A stretch of 64,000 nucleotides of DNA from Phenylobacterium sp. (GCF_022402485.1 NZ_JAKRSA010000030.1:46155-110154), one strand, 5' to 3'. Counted from the stretch's first letter, positions 1 through 9,322 are shown. Translations and numbers: made by a program. The notes: generated by a model from the sequence alone, not told the origin.

Positions 1-21
1 GGTCGTGTGACCGGCTGACGC

Positions 22-954
22 TTAGGTGCTGGCCGGGGCCGGGGCGGCGCCCTGGCTGGCGAGGGGACCGCGCGAGAGCGGCAGGAACTTGTCGCTCATG
101 GCCGGCATGGCTTCGGAGAGGATGGTGTCGACGCTCCAGCCGGTGTCCTTGGTCTGGGTGGCGATCGGACGGGGCTGCGAGTAGAGGATGATGTTCTCAC
201 CCGAAGCACCGAACACCTGGCCCGAGATGTGCGCGGCCGAGGGCGAGACCAGGGCCACCGACAGGCGGGCCGGCTGGTCGGGACGGATGGCCTGGGCCAT
301 GGCCTCGCGGCGCTTGGCGGCGGCTTCGTCCTTCACCGGGACCGACTGGGTCATGCGGGTCCAGGCGACGGGGGCCAGGCAGTTGGCGCGGACGTTATTG
401 CGTTCGCCCTCCATGGCGATGATCCGCGACAGGCCAGCGATCCCCATCTTGGCCGCGCCGTAATTGGCCTGGCCGATGTTGCCGATCAGGCCCGAGGTCG
501 AGGTGAAGAACATGTAGGCACCGTCGTTCTGATTGCGGAACAGCTCGATGGTGGCGCGGGCCACATTGAACGAGCCGCGCATGTGCACGTCGATGACCTT
601 GTCCCAGTCGTCTTCCGACATCTTGTGGAACATCACGTCACGCAGGATCCCGGCCGGATTGATCACCGCATGCAGGCCGCCAAAGGTGTCCATGGCCTGC
701 TCGACCATGCCTTCCACCGCCTTGTAGCTGGTGACGCTCTCGGAGTTCGACGCCGCTTCGCCGCCGGCGGCGCGGATTTCCTGGGCCACCTGTTCGGCAG
801 GACCGGCAGAGCCTTCGTCTTCACCCTTCAGGCCACCGCCCAGGTCATTGACCAGAACCTTGGCGCCCTGCTGCGCGGCAATCAGCGCGCATTCCCGTCC
901 AATACCGTTGCCGCCGCCGGTGACGAGGACAACCTTGCCGTCTAATACGCCCAT
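22..954 (-). CDS. SDR family oxidoreductase, MFE-2/hydroxyacyl-CoA dehydrogenase-like
   Basis: A 310-residue NAD(P)-dependent short-chain dehydrogenase. The N-terminal TGGGNGIGR glycine motif binds the cofactor and VLVNDLGGG is the adenine-contacting strand typical of the multifunctional enzyme type 2 subgroup, which oxidises 3-hydroxyacyl-CoA. The catalytic Ser is in STSGLIG and the Tyr/Lys pair in NYGAAK, all near residues 150-168. The usual NNAG structural motif reads NPAG here. About 60 residues follow the SDR fold and end in an Ala/Pro-rich tail. The start has a good ribosome binding site (GGGAG). It lies 35 bases downstream of the MFS gene and is probably co-transcribed with it. The substrate is inferred only from subfamily resemblance. 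Confidence 0.85.
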   Translation of the reverse strand: MGVLDGKVVLVTGGGNGIGRECALIAAQQGAKVLVNDLGGGLKGEDEGSAGPAEQVAQEIRAAGGEAASNSESVTSYKAVEGMVEQAMDTFGGLHAVINPAGILRDVMFHKMSEDDWDKVIDVHMRGSFNVARATIELFRNQNDGAYMFFTSTSGLIGNIGQANYGAAKMGIAGLSRIIAMEGERNNVRANCLAPVAWTRMTQSVPVKDEAAAKRREAMAQAIRPDQPARLSVALVSPSAAHISGQVFGASGENIILYSQPRPIATQTKDTGWSVDTILSEAMPAMSDKFLPLSRGPLASQGAAPAPAST

Positions 955-989
955 GGATCTATCTCCCTAAAAGAATATTGCGCGGATTG

Positions 990-2246
990 TTATTCGAGGC
1001 GGTCAGCCTTGCGCAAGTCGGGAAAGAGCTTGGCCCAAAGGCCGGTCACGATCAACGTGCCTACGCCGCCCACCACGGCGGCTGCCACCACCCCCATGAA
1101 GCGGGCGAAGACCCCGGCCCGGAATTCCCCCAGTTCGTTGGAGGCGCCGATGAACAGGGTCGAGACCGCCGCCACCCGGCCGCGCATATGGTCGGGAATG
1201 ACCAGCTGGATCAGGGTCTGGCGCACATAGACGCTGAGCATGTCGGCCCCGCCGAGGATGACCAGGGCCGCCACCGACAGCCAAAGGGACTGGGAGACGC
1301 CAAACACGATGGTGGCCAGGCCAAACACCGCCACGCCGGCGAACATGGTGATCCCGGCGTTCGAGCGGATCGGCCGGGCGGCCAGCACCAGGGCAACGAT
1401 GGTGGCCCCTATGGCTGGGGCGGCGCGCAGCAGGCCAAAGCCCTCCTCGCCCACATGCAGGATGTCCCGGGCAAACACCGGCAGCAGGGCCGTGGCCCCG
1501 CCCAGCAGCACGGCGAACAGGTCCAGCGAGATGGCCCCGAAGACGATCTTCTGACGCCACACATAAACCAGGCCCTCCTTGATCAGGGCCAGGCGCGAGC
1601 CGGGCTGGAGATCGGGCTTGGTGCGACCGCTGATGAAGAACGTCAGGACGGCACCCGCCAGATAGAGGCAGAACGCCGTCTCGTAAGCGAGCGCCGTGGA
1701 GCGGGCCAGCAGCAGCCCGCCAATGGCCGGGCCAATGATCGAGGCGGTCTGCCAGGCTAGCGAATTCCAGGCGATGGCCCGGGGCAGCAGGCTGCGGGGC
1801 ACCAGCATGGGGCCTAAGGCCGTGCCCGCTGGCGACATGAAGGCCCGTCCGGCCCCGAACACGGCGGCGACGCAAAGCAGCAGGGGCACCGAGGCAAAGC
1901 CCTGCCAGGTGGCCACGGCCAGCACGCCGGCGCTGGTCATCTCCACCGCGTAGCAGATCAGCAGGATCTTGCGCCGGTCATAGCGGTCGACGGCCTCCCC
2001 GGCCGGCAGGGTCAGCAGGAAGACCGGAATGAAGGTGACCAGCCCCACCATGCCGACCACAAAGGCCGCCTCGGCGACGCTCATGGTCTGGCGGGCCAGC
2101 TCATAGATGTGCCAGCCCAGCGCCACGCTCTGGATCTGCACCGCGAGCGATCCTGCCCAACGCGAGCCCCAGAACAGCAGATAGGGCCGCTGGCTCAATA
2201 GAGCGCGGGCGGATGGGAGCGGTTCTGAGTCGGGGGCGTGGGTCAT
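990..2246 (-). CDS. MFS transporter, EntS-like exporter family
   Basis: A 418-residue inner-membrane protein with about 12 hydrophobic segments, typical in length for the major facilitator superfamily. It begins with a soluble stretch and then LLSQRPYLLFWGSRWAGSLA, the opening of the EntS/DUF894-like branch. A loop after the second helix carries the MFS motif A equivalent (AVDRYDRRKIL). Members export siderophores or drugs; the substrate cannot be read from the sequence. It precedes the SDR gene in the same direction. Confidence 0.85.
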   Translation of the reverse strand: MTHAPDSEPLPSARALLSQRPYLLFWGSRWAGSLAVQIQSVALGWHIYELARQTMSVAEAAFVVGMVGLVTFIPVFLLTLPAGEAVDRYDRRKILLICYAVEMTSAGVLAVATWQGFASVPLLLCVAAVFGAGRAFMSPAGTALGPMLVPRSLLPRAIAWNSLAWQTASIIGPAIGGLLLARSTALAYETAFCLYLAGAVLTFFISGRTKPDLQPGSRLALIKEGLVYVWRQKIVFGAISLDLFAVLLGGATALLPVFARDILHVGEEGFGLLRAAPAIGATIVALVLAARPIRSNAGITMFAGVAVFGLATIVFGVSQSLWLSVAALVILGGADMLSVYVRQTLIQLVIPDHMRGRVAAVSTLFIGASNELGEFRAGVFARFMGVVAAAVVGGVGTLIVTGLWAKLFPDLRKADRLE

Positions 2247-2258
2247 GGACGGGGCAAC

Positions 2259-2411
2259 TTGGCCCGCGTCGGGTGGGGCGGCAACGCCCGTTTCGGGTTT
2301 CCATTGACCTTCGAGACCTGGAGCCTTATCCGCCCGGTCACCGACGACCTGTTCGTCGAGGCTGACTGCGAGGGGCGCTCATGTGCGCGCTGCGACGAAC
2401 CGGGCGCGTGA
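2259..2411 (+). CDS. Possible small protein or gene remnant with a Cys pair
   Basis: A 50-codon open frame in the gap between the divergent MFS and acetyltransferase genes. The only plausible start is TTG at 2259, preceded by GGGG. The end reads like coding sequence (WSLIRPVTDDLFVEADCEG, then SCARC near the C-terminus, giving a CxxC pair). No family is recognised. It could be a real cysteine-containing miniprotein, the tail of a decayed gene, or chance in GC-rich DNA. Confidence 0.25.
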   Translation: MARVGWGGNARFGFPLTFETWSLIRPVTDDLFVEADCEGRSCARCDEPGA

Positions 2412-2489
2412 TCCGCGCCCTCTAGAGCTCCCTGGCCCCGCTGACCTGCGGGCCGGGTTCGTCTGTCCCGTAGCCTGCAAAGTTGCCCC

Positions 2490-3029
2490 ATGACCACCGC
2501 CATCTCCCCCGTTGCGGAGCCTGTTTCGGCTTCTGCCCCAGACATTCGCCCCGAGGCCCCCCAGGACAGCGCCGCCATTGAGGTGTTGCTGGACCACGCC
2601 TTTGGACCTGGCCGTTTCGCCAAGGTCTCCGAACGGGTTCGGGAAATCGCCCCTTTGCGCCGTGATCTGTCCTTCTGTGCCTTTGAGGCGGGTCGGCTGG
2701 TGGGGGTGGTGCGTCAATCGGAGATCGCTGTGGGCGGCCACCGGATGATCTTTCTGGGTCCCCTGGCGGTGGACGCCCAGGCGCGGCGCCTTGGGACTGG
2801 GGGCGCGCTGGTGGAGGCGGCCTGTGCGGCGGCGGCCCAGGCGGGCTTTGGCCAGGTGCTGCTGGTGGGGGCTCCGACGTACTTCGAGCGGCTTGGCTTT
2901 TCAGCCCAGGCCACCGGCCAGATCGTCATGCCTGGCCCGGTCGATCCTCGCCGCCTGATGCTGCGGCGGCTGGGTCCAGAGGATCAGGATGCCGGGGTCG
3001 TTTTCCAGGGCGCGGTCACGGCACCTTGA
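2490..3029 (+). CDS. GNAT family N-acetyltransferase, YhbS-like
   Basis: A 179-residue acetyltransferase with one GNAT fold. The start of the fold is IRPEAPQDSAAIEVLLDHAF. The acetyl-CoA binding loop is LAVDAQARRLGTGGALVEA at about residues 91-109, matching Q/RxxGxG/A. FERLGF near residue 133 is characteristic of the YhbS branch. The acceptor substrate is unknown. The following DUF1285 gene starts 31 bases downstream, so the two may share a transcript. Confidence 0.88.
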   Translation: MTTAISPVAEPVSASAPDIRPEAPQDSAAIEVLLDHAFGPGRFAKVSERVREIAPLRRDLSFCAFEAGRLVGVVRQSEIAVGGHRMIFLGPLAVDAQARRLGTGGALVEAACAAAAQAGFGQVLLVGAPTYFERLGFSAQATGQIVMPGPVDPRRLMLRRLGPEDQDAGVVFQGAVTAP

Positions 3030-3060
3030 GGCCTCCCGCCCCCACGCTTACCTTCTGGCC

Positions 3061-3639
3061 ATGACAGAGGTTGAACCCAAACCCGGCCTGGACGGGGTGA
3101 TCGCAGCGGCCAAGCAGGCACCTGGGCGGGGGTTGCCGCCGGTTCACCTGTGGAACCCGGCCCATTCCGGCGAGATCGACATCGTGATCACCGCCGATGG
3201 CCGCTGGATCCATGAGGGGGCGGCGATCAACCGGGCACCCCTGGTGCGGCTGTTCTCCACCGTGCTTCGGAAAGACCCCGACGGTTATTGGCTGGTGACG
3301 CCGGCCGAGAAGATGAAGATCACCGTCGATGACGCCCCCTTCATCGCCATCGCCCTGGATCAGGACCACGACGAGGCCGGCCGCCCTGTCCTGCGGTTTA
3401 CCACCAATGTGGGCGACGTGGTCGAGGCGGGCCCCGACAACGCCCTGCGGGTGGAGATCGACCCCGTCACCCAGGAGCCCAGGCCCTATGTGCATGTCCG
3501 GCGGGGTCTGGAGGCCCTGGTGAGTCGCCCGGTGTTCTATGAGCTGGCGGCTATGGCCGACGAGCAGGACGGCATGCTCAGCGTGGAGTCGGGGGGCGTG
3601 CGTTTTCCCATCGGTCCGGTGGAGGCCCCGGTCTCGTGA
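3061..3639 (+). CDS. DUF1285 family protein
   Basis: 192 residues. Recognised from the core LWNPAHSGEIDIVITADGRW followed by INRAPLVRLFSTVLRKD and YWLVTPAEKMKI, the conserved face of DUF1285. Structures of this family show a small all-beta domain; no enzymatic role is established. I start at ATG 3061, where the family alignment begins, and not at the upstream frame opening, which overlaps the acetyltransferase. The stop overlaps the next start (GTGA), so it is translationally coupled to the Nudix hydrolase. The run DUF1285-Nudix-DUF6111-cca suggests a conserved alphaproteobacterial operon. Confidence 0.88.
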   Translation: MTEVEPKPGLDGVIAAAKQAPGRGLPPVHLWNPAHSGEIDIVITADGRWIHEGAAINRAPLVRLFSTVLRKDPDGYWLVTPAEKMKITVDDAPFIAIALDQDHDEAGRPVLRFTTNVGDVVEAGPDNALRVEIDPVTQEPRPYVHVRRGLEALVSRPVFYELAAMADEQDGMLSVESGGVRFPIGPVEAPVS

Positions 3640-4280
3640 GCCCCACATCGCCCGTGGGCGCCCTGCGCGACTGGATCACCCAGCGCCTGGATCCCCTGGA
3701 AGACCGAGCGCCCGCCGAGGGCCCCGTGGAATCCGACTTTGGGCCACCCAGCGCCGATCCCGCCGTCGAGCCAGCGCCCCTGACCCCGGCCGCGGTGCTG
3801 GTCGGGCTGGTGGAGCGGGAGCATGGCTATTCCGTGCTGCTGACCCGGCGGGCCGATACCCTGCGCCGGCATACGGGGCAGATCGCCTTTCCCGGCGGCC
3901 GGCGTGATCCAGGCGAAACCATCTGGGAAACCGCCCTGCGGGAGACCGAGGAGGAGGTCGGGATCCCCCGTCAGCTGGTGACCCTGGGGGGCCTTTCGAC
4001 CCCCTACCGGACCGGCACCGGCTTTCTGGTGACGCCGGTAGTGGGCTTCATCGCCCCGGAGTTCACTGTGACCCCCAACCCCGCCGAGGTCGCCGACGTG
4101 TTCGAGACGCCGTTCGGCTTTCTCATGGATCCCACCAACCATGAGGAGCATGAGCGGGAATTCTCAGGCCAGTTGCGACGGTTCTACGCCATGACCCACG
4201 AGAACAGGTTCATATGGGGCGCTACGGCCGGAATGCTCCGGTCCCTGTACGACCGGCTCTATGGAGGCGCAGTTGCTTAG
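3636..4280 (+). CDS. CoA pyrophosphatase, Nudix hydrolase
   Basis: 214 residues. The Nudix box runs from GGRRDPGETIWETALRETEE through EVGI, supplying the metal-binding glutamates, and it is preceded by TRRADTLRRHTGQIAFPGG, the UPF0035 signature found in enzymes that cleave CoA or its derivatives to phosphopantetheine and 3',5'-ADP. It starts with GTG inside the upstream stop codon and its 3' end overlaps the next gene by 20 bases, so expression is coupled along the operon. The family assignment is firm; CoA as the physiological substrate is inferred. Confidence 0.92.
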   Translation: MSPTSPVGALRDWITQRLDPLEDRAPAEGPVESDFGPPSADPAVEPAPLTPAAVLVGLVEREHGYSVLLTRRADTLRRHTGQIAFPGGRRDPGETIWETALRETEEEVGIPRQLVTLGGLSTPYRTGTGFLVTPVVGFIAPEFTVTPNPAEVADVFETPFGFLMDPTNHEEHEREFSGQLRRFYAMTHENRFIWGATAGMLRSLYDRLYGGAVA

Positions 4281-4551
4281 GATCATCCTCGTCCGCGCGG
4301 TGCTCATCGCGCTGCCCTTCATTGCCTGGTTCATCTGGGCTGAGTGGTCCAAGCGAACGGGGCGGCCCATGGGTGCCACCCCCTGGGCCTGGTTGATCAC
4401 CGCCTCGGCGGTGCTGTTTGGCCTTTCGCTGGTGGCGACGGGCGTGTTCCAATCGGACAACCGCGGCGACGTCTATGTTCCGGCGGAAGTCAGAGAAGAC
4501 GGTCGGGTCATCCCGGGCCACTTCGAGGAAAAGGAAACCCCCGCCCCATGA
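4261..4551 (+). CDS. DUF6111 family small membrane protein
   Basis: 96 residues with two hydrophobic segments (about residues 6-26 and 43-65) separated by a short basic loop (WSKRTGRPMG). The rest is a hydrophilic, acidic tail. It resembles the DUF6111 group found between Nudix and cca genes in alphaproteobacteria. Function is unknown. Overlaps on both sides (20 bases with the Nudix gene, ATGA with cca) imply tight co-expression. Confidence 0.85.
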   Translation: MEAQLLRIILVRAVLIALPFIAWFIWAEWSKRTGRPMGATPWAWLITASAVLFGLSLVATGVFQSDNRGDVYVPAEVREDGRVIPGHFEEKETPAP

Positions 4552-5798
4552 GCGAGCGTCTTGGTCCCCGCCCCTGGTTGAACGCACCGGCGACGGTCGC
4601 GGTGTTCGATGCCCTGGAGGCCAAGGGTGGGCCAGGCTGCGCCCGGGTGGTCGGGGGCGCGGTGCGCAACACCGTGATAGGCGCGCCCGTGGACGATATC
4701 GACATCGCCACGACCCTGACGCCGGAGGAGGTCACCGCCGCCCTGGTCGATGCAGGTCTCAAGGCCATTCCCACAGGTGTCGATCACGGCACGGTGACGG
4801 CGCTCGCCCATGGACGGAGCTTCGAGATCACCACCCTGCGCCGGGATGTGGAGACCGACGGTCGCCGCGCCGTGGTCGCCTACACCACCGACTGGACCGA
4901 AGACGCCCAGCGCCGGGACTTCACCCTCAACACCCTCTATGCCGACCGTGACGGGACCGTGCATGATCCCTTGGGCACGGGCCTGGCTGACGCCAGGGCG
5001 CGCCGGGTCGTGTTTGTGGGCGAGGCGCGCACCCGCATCGCCGAGGACTATCTGCGAATTCTGCGGTTCTTCCGTTTCCAGGCCTGGTATGGCCGCGGGC
5101 CGGCCGATCCGGAGGCCCTGGCCGCCTGCGAGGCCCTGCGCGACACCCTGGCTGAGCGTCCAGGGGAGCGGATCTCCAAGGAATTTCTGAAGCTGCTCGC
5201 CGCCGATGATCCCAGGGCCAGCGTCCGCCAGATGGCCGCCGCCGGCATTCTCCAGGTGATCTTGCCTCCGATGGACGATCTCCACGATTTCGAGGCCCTG
5301 GTGGAGATCGAAAGCGAGATGCTGTTCGAGTGTGATCCGATCCTGCGACTGGCGACCCTGTTGCCGGCCGACCAGATCTCCGTGGCTCAGGCGGCAGAAC
5401 GCCTGCGGCTATCCGGTGCAGAGCGCGACCGTCTGGTCGCCGCCAAGGGGCATGGCCCGCGCATCACTAGCTGGATGAGCCCCAGGGAGACCCGCCGGGC
5501 GATCTATGCTCTGTCGGCACCGACCTTCCATGACCGGATCAAGCTCGCCTGGGCCAAATCCAACCGCACCGCCACCGCTGCTCAGTGGCGGGGCCTGCTG
5601 GCCCTCTGTGACAGCTGGACGCCGCCGGCCTTCCCGCTGAGCGGCGAGGAAGTGGTCCATGCCGGGGTGCCCAAGGGCCCAATGGTCGGCCAGGTCCTGC
5701 AGGAGGTCGAGGACTGGTGGATCGACCACGATTTTCTCCAGGACAAGTTCTCGGCCATCGAAAAGCTCAAGGCCGTGGCTCAGGGGCTGGCCTACTAG
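4548..5798 (+). CDS. cca: CCA tRNA nucleotidyltransferase / poly(A) polymerase family protein
   Basis: 416 residues. Adds or repairs the 3' CCA end of tRNAs in the cytoplasm. The class II nucleotidyltransferase head is visible: VVGGAVRNTV (P-loop-like GG), the catalytic carboxylates in DDIDIATTL, then RRDFTLNTLYAD, and RILRFFRFQAWYG of the neck region that selects nucleotides. I take ATG 4548, which overlaps the upstream stop (ATGA) and gives a normal family length. Last gene of the DUF1285-Nudix-DUF6111 operon. Confidence 0.93.
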   Translation: MSERLGPRPWLNAPATVAVFDALEAKGGPGCARVVGGAVRNTVIGAPVDDIDIATTLTPEEVTAALVDAGLKAIPTGVDHGTVTALAHGRSFEITTLRRDVETDGRRAVVAYTTDWTEDAQRRDFTLNTLYADRDGTVHDPLGTGLADARARRVVFVGEARTRIAEDYLRILRFFRFQAWYGRGPADPEALAACEALRDTLAERPGERISKEFLKLLAADDPRASVRQMAAAGILQVILPPMDDLHDFEALVEIESEMLFECDPILRLATLLPADQISVAQAAERLRLSGAERDRLVAAKGHGPRITSWMSPRETRRAIYALSAPTFHDRIKLAWAKSNRTATAAQWRGLLALCDSWTPPAFPLSGEEVVHAGVPKGPMVGQVLQEVEDWWIDHDFLQDKFSAIEKLKAVAQGLAY

Positions 5799-5802
5799 GG
5801 CG

Positions 5803-6519
5803 ATGAGAGTCGGAATTCTGAAGACTGGGGCACCGCCGGAGCCCCTTGAAACTCAGTTCGGCGGCTATCCCGACATGTTGCGGCGTCTGCTGGGCGAGCG
5901 GGCCCATGACTATGTGGAGTTCGATGCCTCATCCGGCGTCCTGCCGCCGGCTCCGGACGCCTGTGACGCCTATCTGATCACAGGCTCCTCGGCGGGGGTA
6001 TACGACACCCACCCCTGGATCGCTGAGCTGATCGCCTTTTTGCGGTCTGCCCGGGGGAAGGCGGGACTGGTAGGGGTCTGTTTTGGCCACCAGGTCATGG
6101 CCGAGGCCTTTGGCGGCCAGGTCATCAAGTCCCCCAAGGGCTGGGGGGTGGGACTGCACACCTACGACCTGCACGAGCCGGTTCCAGGGCTTGCAGGGCT
6201 TAGCGCCCTGGCGGCGGCGGCGTCCCATCAGGATCAGGTGGTGGTTCCCCCTCCGGGGGCCAGGGTGCTGGCGTCCAGCGCCTTCACCCCGTTCGGCATG
6301 CTGGCCTATGGGGATCAATCGGCCATTTCCATCCAGCTGCATCCTGAGTTCGAGCCGGCCTATGCCAAGGCCCTGATCGAGGCCAGACGTGGTGCGCGAT
6401 ACAGTGATCTGCAAGCCGATCAGGCGGTGGCTAGCTATCAGGCACCCGACGACCGGGCGGCCCTCGGGGGCTGGATCACGGCCTTTCTCAACGGTCTGCC
6501 AGCCAACAGGTCCGTGTGA
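5803..6519 (+). CDS. Class I glutamine amidotransferase-like protein
   Basis: 238 residues, a stand-alone class I GATase domain. The nucleophile elbow GVCFGHQVMAEAFGG puts the catalytic Cys at residue 93, and QLHPEFE near residue 175 supplies the His/Glu of the triad. There is no fused synthetase domain. Such solitary proteins are often labelled GMP synthase-like or gamma-glutamyl hydrolase-like, and some act on gamma-glutamyl compounds. It starts 4 bases after the cca stop and is probably co-transcribed. Substrate unknown. Confidence 0.87.
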   Translation: MRVGILKTGAPPEPLETQFGGYPDMLRRLLGERAHDYVEFDASSGVLPPAPDACDAYLITGSSAGVYDTHPWIAELIAFLRSARGKAGLVGVCFGHQVMAEAFGGQVIKSPKGWGVGLHTYDLHEPVPGLAGLSALAAAASHQDQVVVPPPGARVLASSAFTPFGMLAYGDQSAISIQLHPEFEPAYAKALIEARRGARYSDLQADQAVASYQAPDDRAALGGWITAFLNGLPANRSV

Positions 6520-6530
6520 GGCTTAAGGCC

Positions 6531-7127
6531 TCAATCGGCGGTCCAGACGAATGCACTCAGTCTGGCGCCCTTTTCGAGGAGCGCCTCGCTAAGGACCGAA
6601 TCGGCGGGGCCCTCGAAGTCTGGGAGCACGAAGATGTATCCCAGCCTCGGCTCACCTGGCCGGTAGCAGACCAGGGTCAGGGCTGAGCCCTCCTGCCCAC
6701 GGACGCAGAGGTCTGGGGTAAAGCCGGCCGCGATCCATCCGGTGCCCAGCTCTTCCCCAAGGGGCCCCACCACCGGCCCGCCTCGTCCCAGGATGCGGCC
6801 AACGCGCTTGGGATCAATTCCCGGGTGAAGGTCGACCCTCAAGCCATCGGGGCGGCGAATGGTGATGATGTCGGGCTCGCCATTCCGCTCCCGCTGCACC
6901 TCGGCATTGGGAAAATGGCCCTTGATGCGGTCTACGGTCAGGGGTGTGGCGCCGTTGATCTCGCCCGCACCCATCTCGTTGAAGGTGATCAGGATCGGTC
7001 CCACCACCGCCCGGCTCTGGGCTGGTTCTGGGCCAGCCTCAGGGGCCGGCTCGACAGACCCGGGTGTCTGCGGGCCGCAGGCCACCAGAAAGAGGCCGAC
7101 TGCGGCGATACTCAAAAGGGCTCGCAT
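6531..7127 (-). CDS. DUF1131 (YfeY-like) lipoprotein
   Basis: 198 residues with a lipoprotein signal: LLSIAAVGLFLVACGPQ, giving a lipobox Cys near residue 17, then a Pro/Glu-rich linker. The mature part shows the DUF1131 pattern, with NEMGAGEINGATPLTVDRIK and the later GTGWIAAGF. E. coli YfeY of this family is an RpoE-regulated outer-membrane lipoprotein of unknown role. The start is placed at the Met that opens the signal peptide, not at the upstream in-frame Met. It lies downstream of hemF on the same strand. Confidence 0.8.
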   Translation of the reverse strand: MRALLSIAAVGLFLVACGPQTPGSVEPAPEAGPEPAQSRAVVGPILITFNEMGAGEINGATPLTVDRIKGHFPNAEVQRERNGEPDIITIRRPDGLRVDLHPGIDPKRVGRILGRGGPVVGPLGEELGTGWIAAGFTPDLCVRGQEGSALTLVCYRPGEPRLGYIFVLPDFEGPADSVLSEALLEKGARLSAFVWTAD

Positions 7128-7180
7128 CACCCGACCCTCGCATAGCCAAGCCGTCGGAGGCAAATCCAATGGGCCGGCGC

Positions 7181-8056
7181 TCAGGGCCAGCTGACCATCG
7201 GGGGCATGGAGGAGAGGATCGAGGTGATGTTGCCGCCGGTCTTCAGGCCGAACATGGTGCCCCGGTCATAGAGGAGGTTGAACTCCACATAGCGACCCCG
7301 GCGGACCATCTGCTCCTGGCGGTCGGCTTCGGTCCAGGGTGTGGCCATCCGACCCCTGGCGATGGCGGGATAGACCTGGGCAAAGGCCTTGCCCACGTCC
7401 TGGGTGAAGGCGAAGTCCCGCTCCCAGTCGCCGGAATTGTGGTGATCATAGAAGATGCCGCCGATCCCCCGGGGCTCATTGCGATGGGGCAGGAAGAAAT
7501 ACTCGTCGCAGCGGGCCTTGTAGGGGCCGTACCAGGCCGGGTCATGGGCGTCGCAGGCGCCCTGCATGGCGGCATGGAAAGCCACGGCGTCGGGGTTTTC
7601 CTGCGTGCGCTGATAGTCCTGGGTCGGGGTCAGGTCTGCACCGCCCCCAAACCAGCTCTTCCGGGTGGCCAGGAAGCGGGTGTTCATGTGCACCGCCGGG
7701 ACATGCGGATTGCGCATGTGGGCGATCAGGCTGATTCCAGTGGCGGTGAATGAAGGGTCCTCATCGGCACCAGGCATGGTGGCGGCCATTTCCGGGGTGA
7801 ACGTCCCGTGCACCAGGCTGATATGGACACCGCACTTCTCAAAGAAGCGGCCCCCCCGCATGAAGCCCATCACGCCGCCGCCGCCAGCCGGTCGGTCCCA
7901 GGGGGTCAGTTCAAAGCGCCCTGGGTCGCCGGGATAGAGATCGGCGGGTGCCTCATCCTCCAGGGCCTCAAAGGCGGCGACAATCTGGTCGCGGAGGGCG
8001 TCAAACCAGGCCCGGGCCCGGCGGTTGCGGTCATCGAGGGTGGCGGCGTCTGTCAT
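7181..8056 (-). CDS. hemF: Oxygen-dependent coproporphyrinogen III oxidase
   Basis: 291 residues. Converts coproporphyrinogen III to protoporphyrinogen IX in haem synthesis using O2. Signature stretches are [39 protein letters not shown] and the C-terminal [19 protein letters not shown]. Length is normal. The start overlaps the trmL stop by four bases (ATGA), so it is translated from a trmL-hemF message. The haem-requiring cytochrome bc1 operon lies just upstream in the opposite direction. Confidence 0.96.
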   Translation of the reverse strand: MTDAATLDDRNRRARAWFDALRDQIVAAFEALEDEAPADLYPGDPGRFELTPWDRPAGGGGVMGFMRGGRFFEKCGVHISLVHGTFTPEMAATMPGADEDPSFTATGISLIAHMRNPHVPAVHMNTRFLATRKSWFGGGADLTPTQDYQRTQENPDAVAFHAAMQGACDAHDPAWYGPYKARCDEYFFLPHRNEPRGIGGIFYDHHNSGDWERDFAFTQDVGKAFAQVYPAIARGRMATPWTEADRQEQMVRRGRYVEFNLLYDRGTMFGLKTGGNITSILSSMPPMVSWP

Positions 8057-8523
8057 GGGACAAGGGGCTTAGGGAATCCATCGGTCTGGCGCAACGCCTC
8101 CGAAAGACCAATGGCGGCCGAAACGGTGAGATTCAGCGAGCGGGCCTCCGGCGCCAGGGGGATCAAGAGGCGCGCCTGGGCTGCGGCATGCACCTCGGGC
8201 GGGACCCCAGAACTCTCTCGGCCAAAGAGCAAGGTGTCGCCAGGCTGGAAGGTAAAGCTGTGCAGGGGCTGGGCTGCGCGGGTGGTGAACAGCACCAGCC
8301 GGCCTTCCTGTCGCTCCGGGGCAGCCAGAAAGGACTCGAAGCTGTCGCGCCGCGTCCACCGGGCCAGACGGCCATAATCCAGGGCTGCGCGCTTGACCGC
8401 CTTATCGGATAGCGGGAAGCCGCAGGGCTCTATCACCTCGAATTCGACGTCCAGACAGGCGGCCAGCCGGAGGGCAGCACCGACGTTTTGCGGAATGTCC
8501 GGTTGAAAAAGGGCCAAACGCAT
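8053..8523 (-). CDS. trmL: tRNA (cytidine(34)-2'-O)-methyltransferase, SPOUT family
   Basis: 156 residues. Methylates the wobble base ribose of certain leucine tRNAs. Typical TrmL features are [20 protein letters not shown] at the N-terminus, [11 protein letters not shown] in the SPOUT knot, and [19 protein letters not shown] near the end. The frame stays open well upstream, but homologues start at this ATG (8523). First gene before hemF, divergent from petA. Confidence 0.93.
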   Translation of the reverse strand: MRLALFQPDIPQNVGAALRLAACLDVEFEVIEPCGFPLSDKAVKRAALDYGRLARWTRRDSFESFLAAPERQEGRLVLFTTRAAQPLHSFTFQPGDTLLFGRESSGVPPEVHAAAQARLLIPLAPEARSLNLTVSAAIGLSEALRQTDGFPKPLVP

Positions 8524-8762
8524 TCTAAGCGAACCACCGACGGAATTAGCTGGGGCGTGGGACGAATCGCGAGGCTTGTCGCCGCACTTGTGTGGCATGG
8601 CTAGTGCGACATTTCCTGCGGCCCTATATGGGTTCCAGAGCAGGCCTGTGACAGAGCTTCTGATCAGGCCGACAGACGGGGCGTCGCGGTCCTCATCGTG
8701 AGCGTCCGAACGGGCAGAGGTTCTATTTTGGGCCGACGCCAAAACCGAAGGGTAGCTTAAAG
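8524..8762. promoter_or_regulatory. Divergent intergenic region between trmL and petA
   Basis: About 240 bases that must hold the promoters of both the trmL-hemF operon and petABC. I see no convincing -35/-10 pair, no inverted repeat strong enough to call an operator, and no riboswitch fold. A 34-codon frame at 8597-8701 lacks a ribosome binding site. The petA GTG is preceded by GAAGGGTAG at a slightly long spacing. Confidence 0.4.
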
Positions 8763-9317
8763 GTGGCTGACACCGTCGTGGGCGAAAATCCCGATCCGCA
8801 TGCCGCGGGCGAAGACCCGAACCGGCGCGACTTCATCCATATCGCCGCAGGGGCTGCGGCGGTGGGTGCCGTGGGCGTTATGGCCTGGCCGTTCATCGAT
8901 CAGATGAACCCGTCGGCCGACACCCTGGCCCTGGCCTCGGTGGAGTTTGACCTGTCCAAGGTCGCCCTGGGCCAACAGGTGACCATCAAATGGCGGGGCA
9001 AGCCCCTGTTCATTCGAAAGCGCACCGATAAGGAAATCGCTGCGGCGGTCGCTGACGATACGGCCAGCATGCCCGATCCCCAGGCCGACGAGGCCCGCCA
9101 TAAGCCGGGCAAGGCCGAGTGGATGATCCTGATCGGTGCCTGCACCCATCTGGGCTGCGTGCCGACCTTCGCTGGCGGTGACTATGGCGGCTGGTTCTGC
9201 CCCTGCCACGGCTCGCACTATGACACCTCAGGCCGGATCCGCAGGGGCCCTGCGCCCACCAATCTGCCGGTGCCGGACTACGAGTTCCTCTCCGACACCA
9301 AGGTCAAGGTGGGCTGA
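8763..9317 (+). CDS. petA: Ubiquinol-cytochrome c reductase, Rieske iron-sulfur subunit
   Basis: 184 residues. Carries electrons from ubiquinol to cytochrome c1 at the periplasmic face of complex III. A twin-arginine targeting motif (NRRDFI) precedes a single membrane anchor at about residues 26-45. Rieske box I is CTHLGC at 127-132 and box II is CPCHGSH at 146-152, so Cys127, His129, Cys146 and His149 hold the 2Fe-2S cluster and Cys132-Cys148 form the disulfide. The start is GTG. First gene of petABC. Confidence 0.97.
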   Translation: MADTVVGENPDPHAAGEDPNRRDFIHIAAGAAAVGAVGVMAWPFIDQMNPSADTLALASVEFDLSKVALGQQVTIKWRGKPLFIRKRTDKEIAAAVADDTASMPDPQADEARHKPGKAEWMILIGACTHLGCVPTFAGGDYGGWFCPCHGSHYDTSGRIRRGPAPTNLPVPDYEFLSDTKVKVG

Positions 9318-9322
9318 CAGCG

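Noticed and set aside
8597..8701. 34-codon frame in the petA leader
   Set aside because: No ribosome binding site and no protein-like features, so not called as a gene or regulatory leader.
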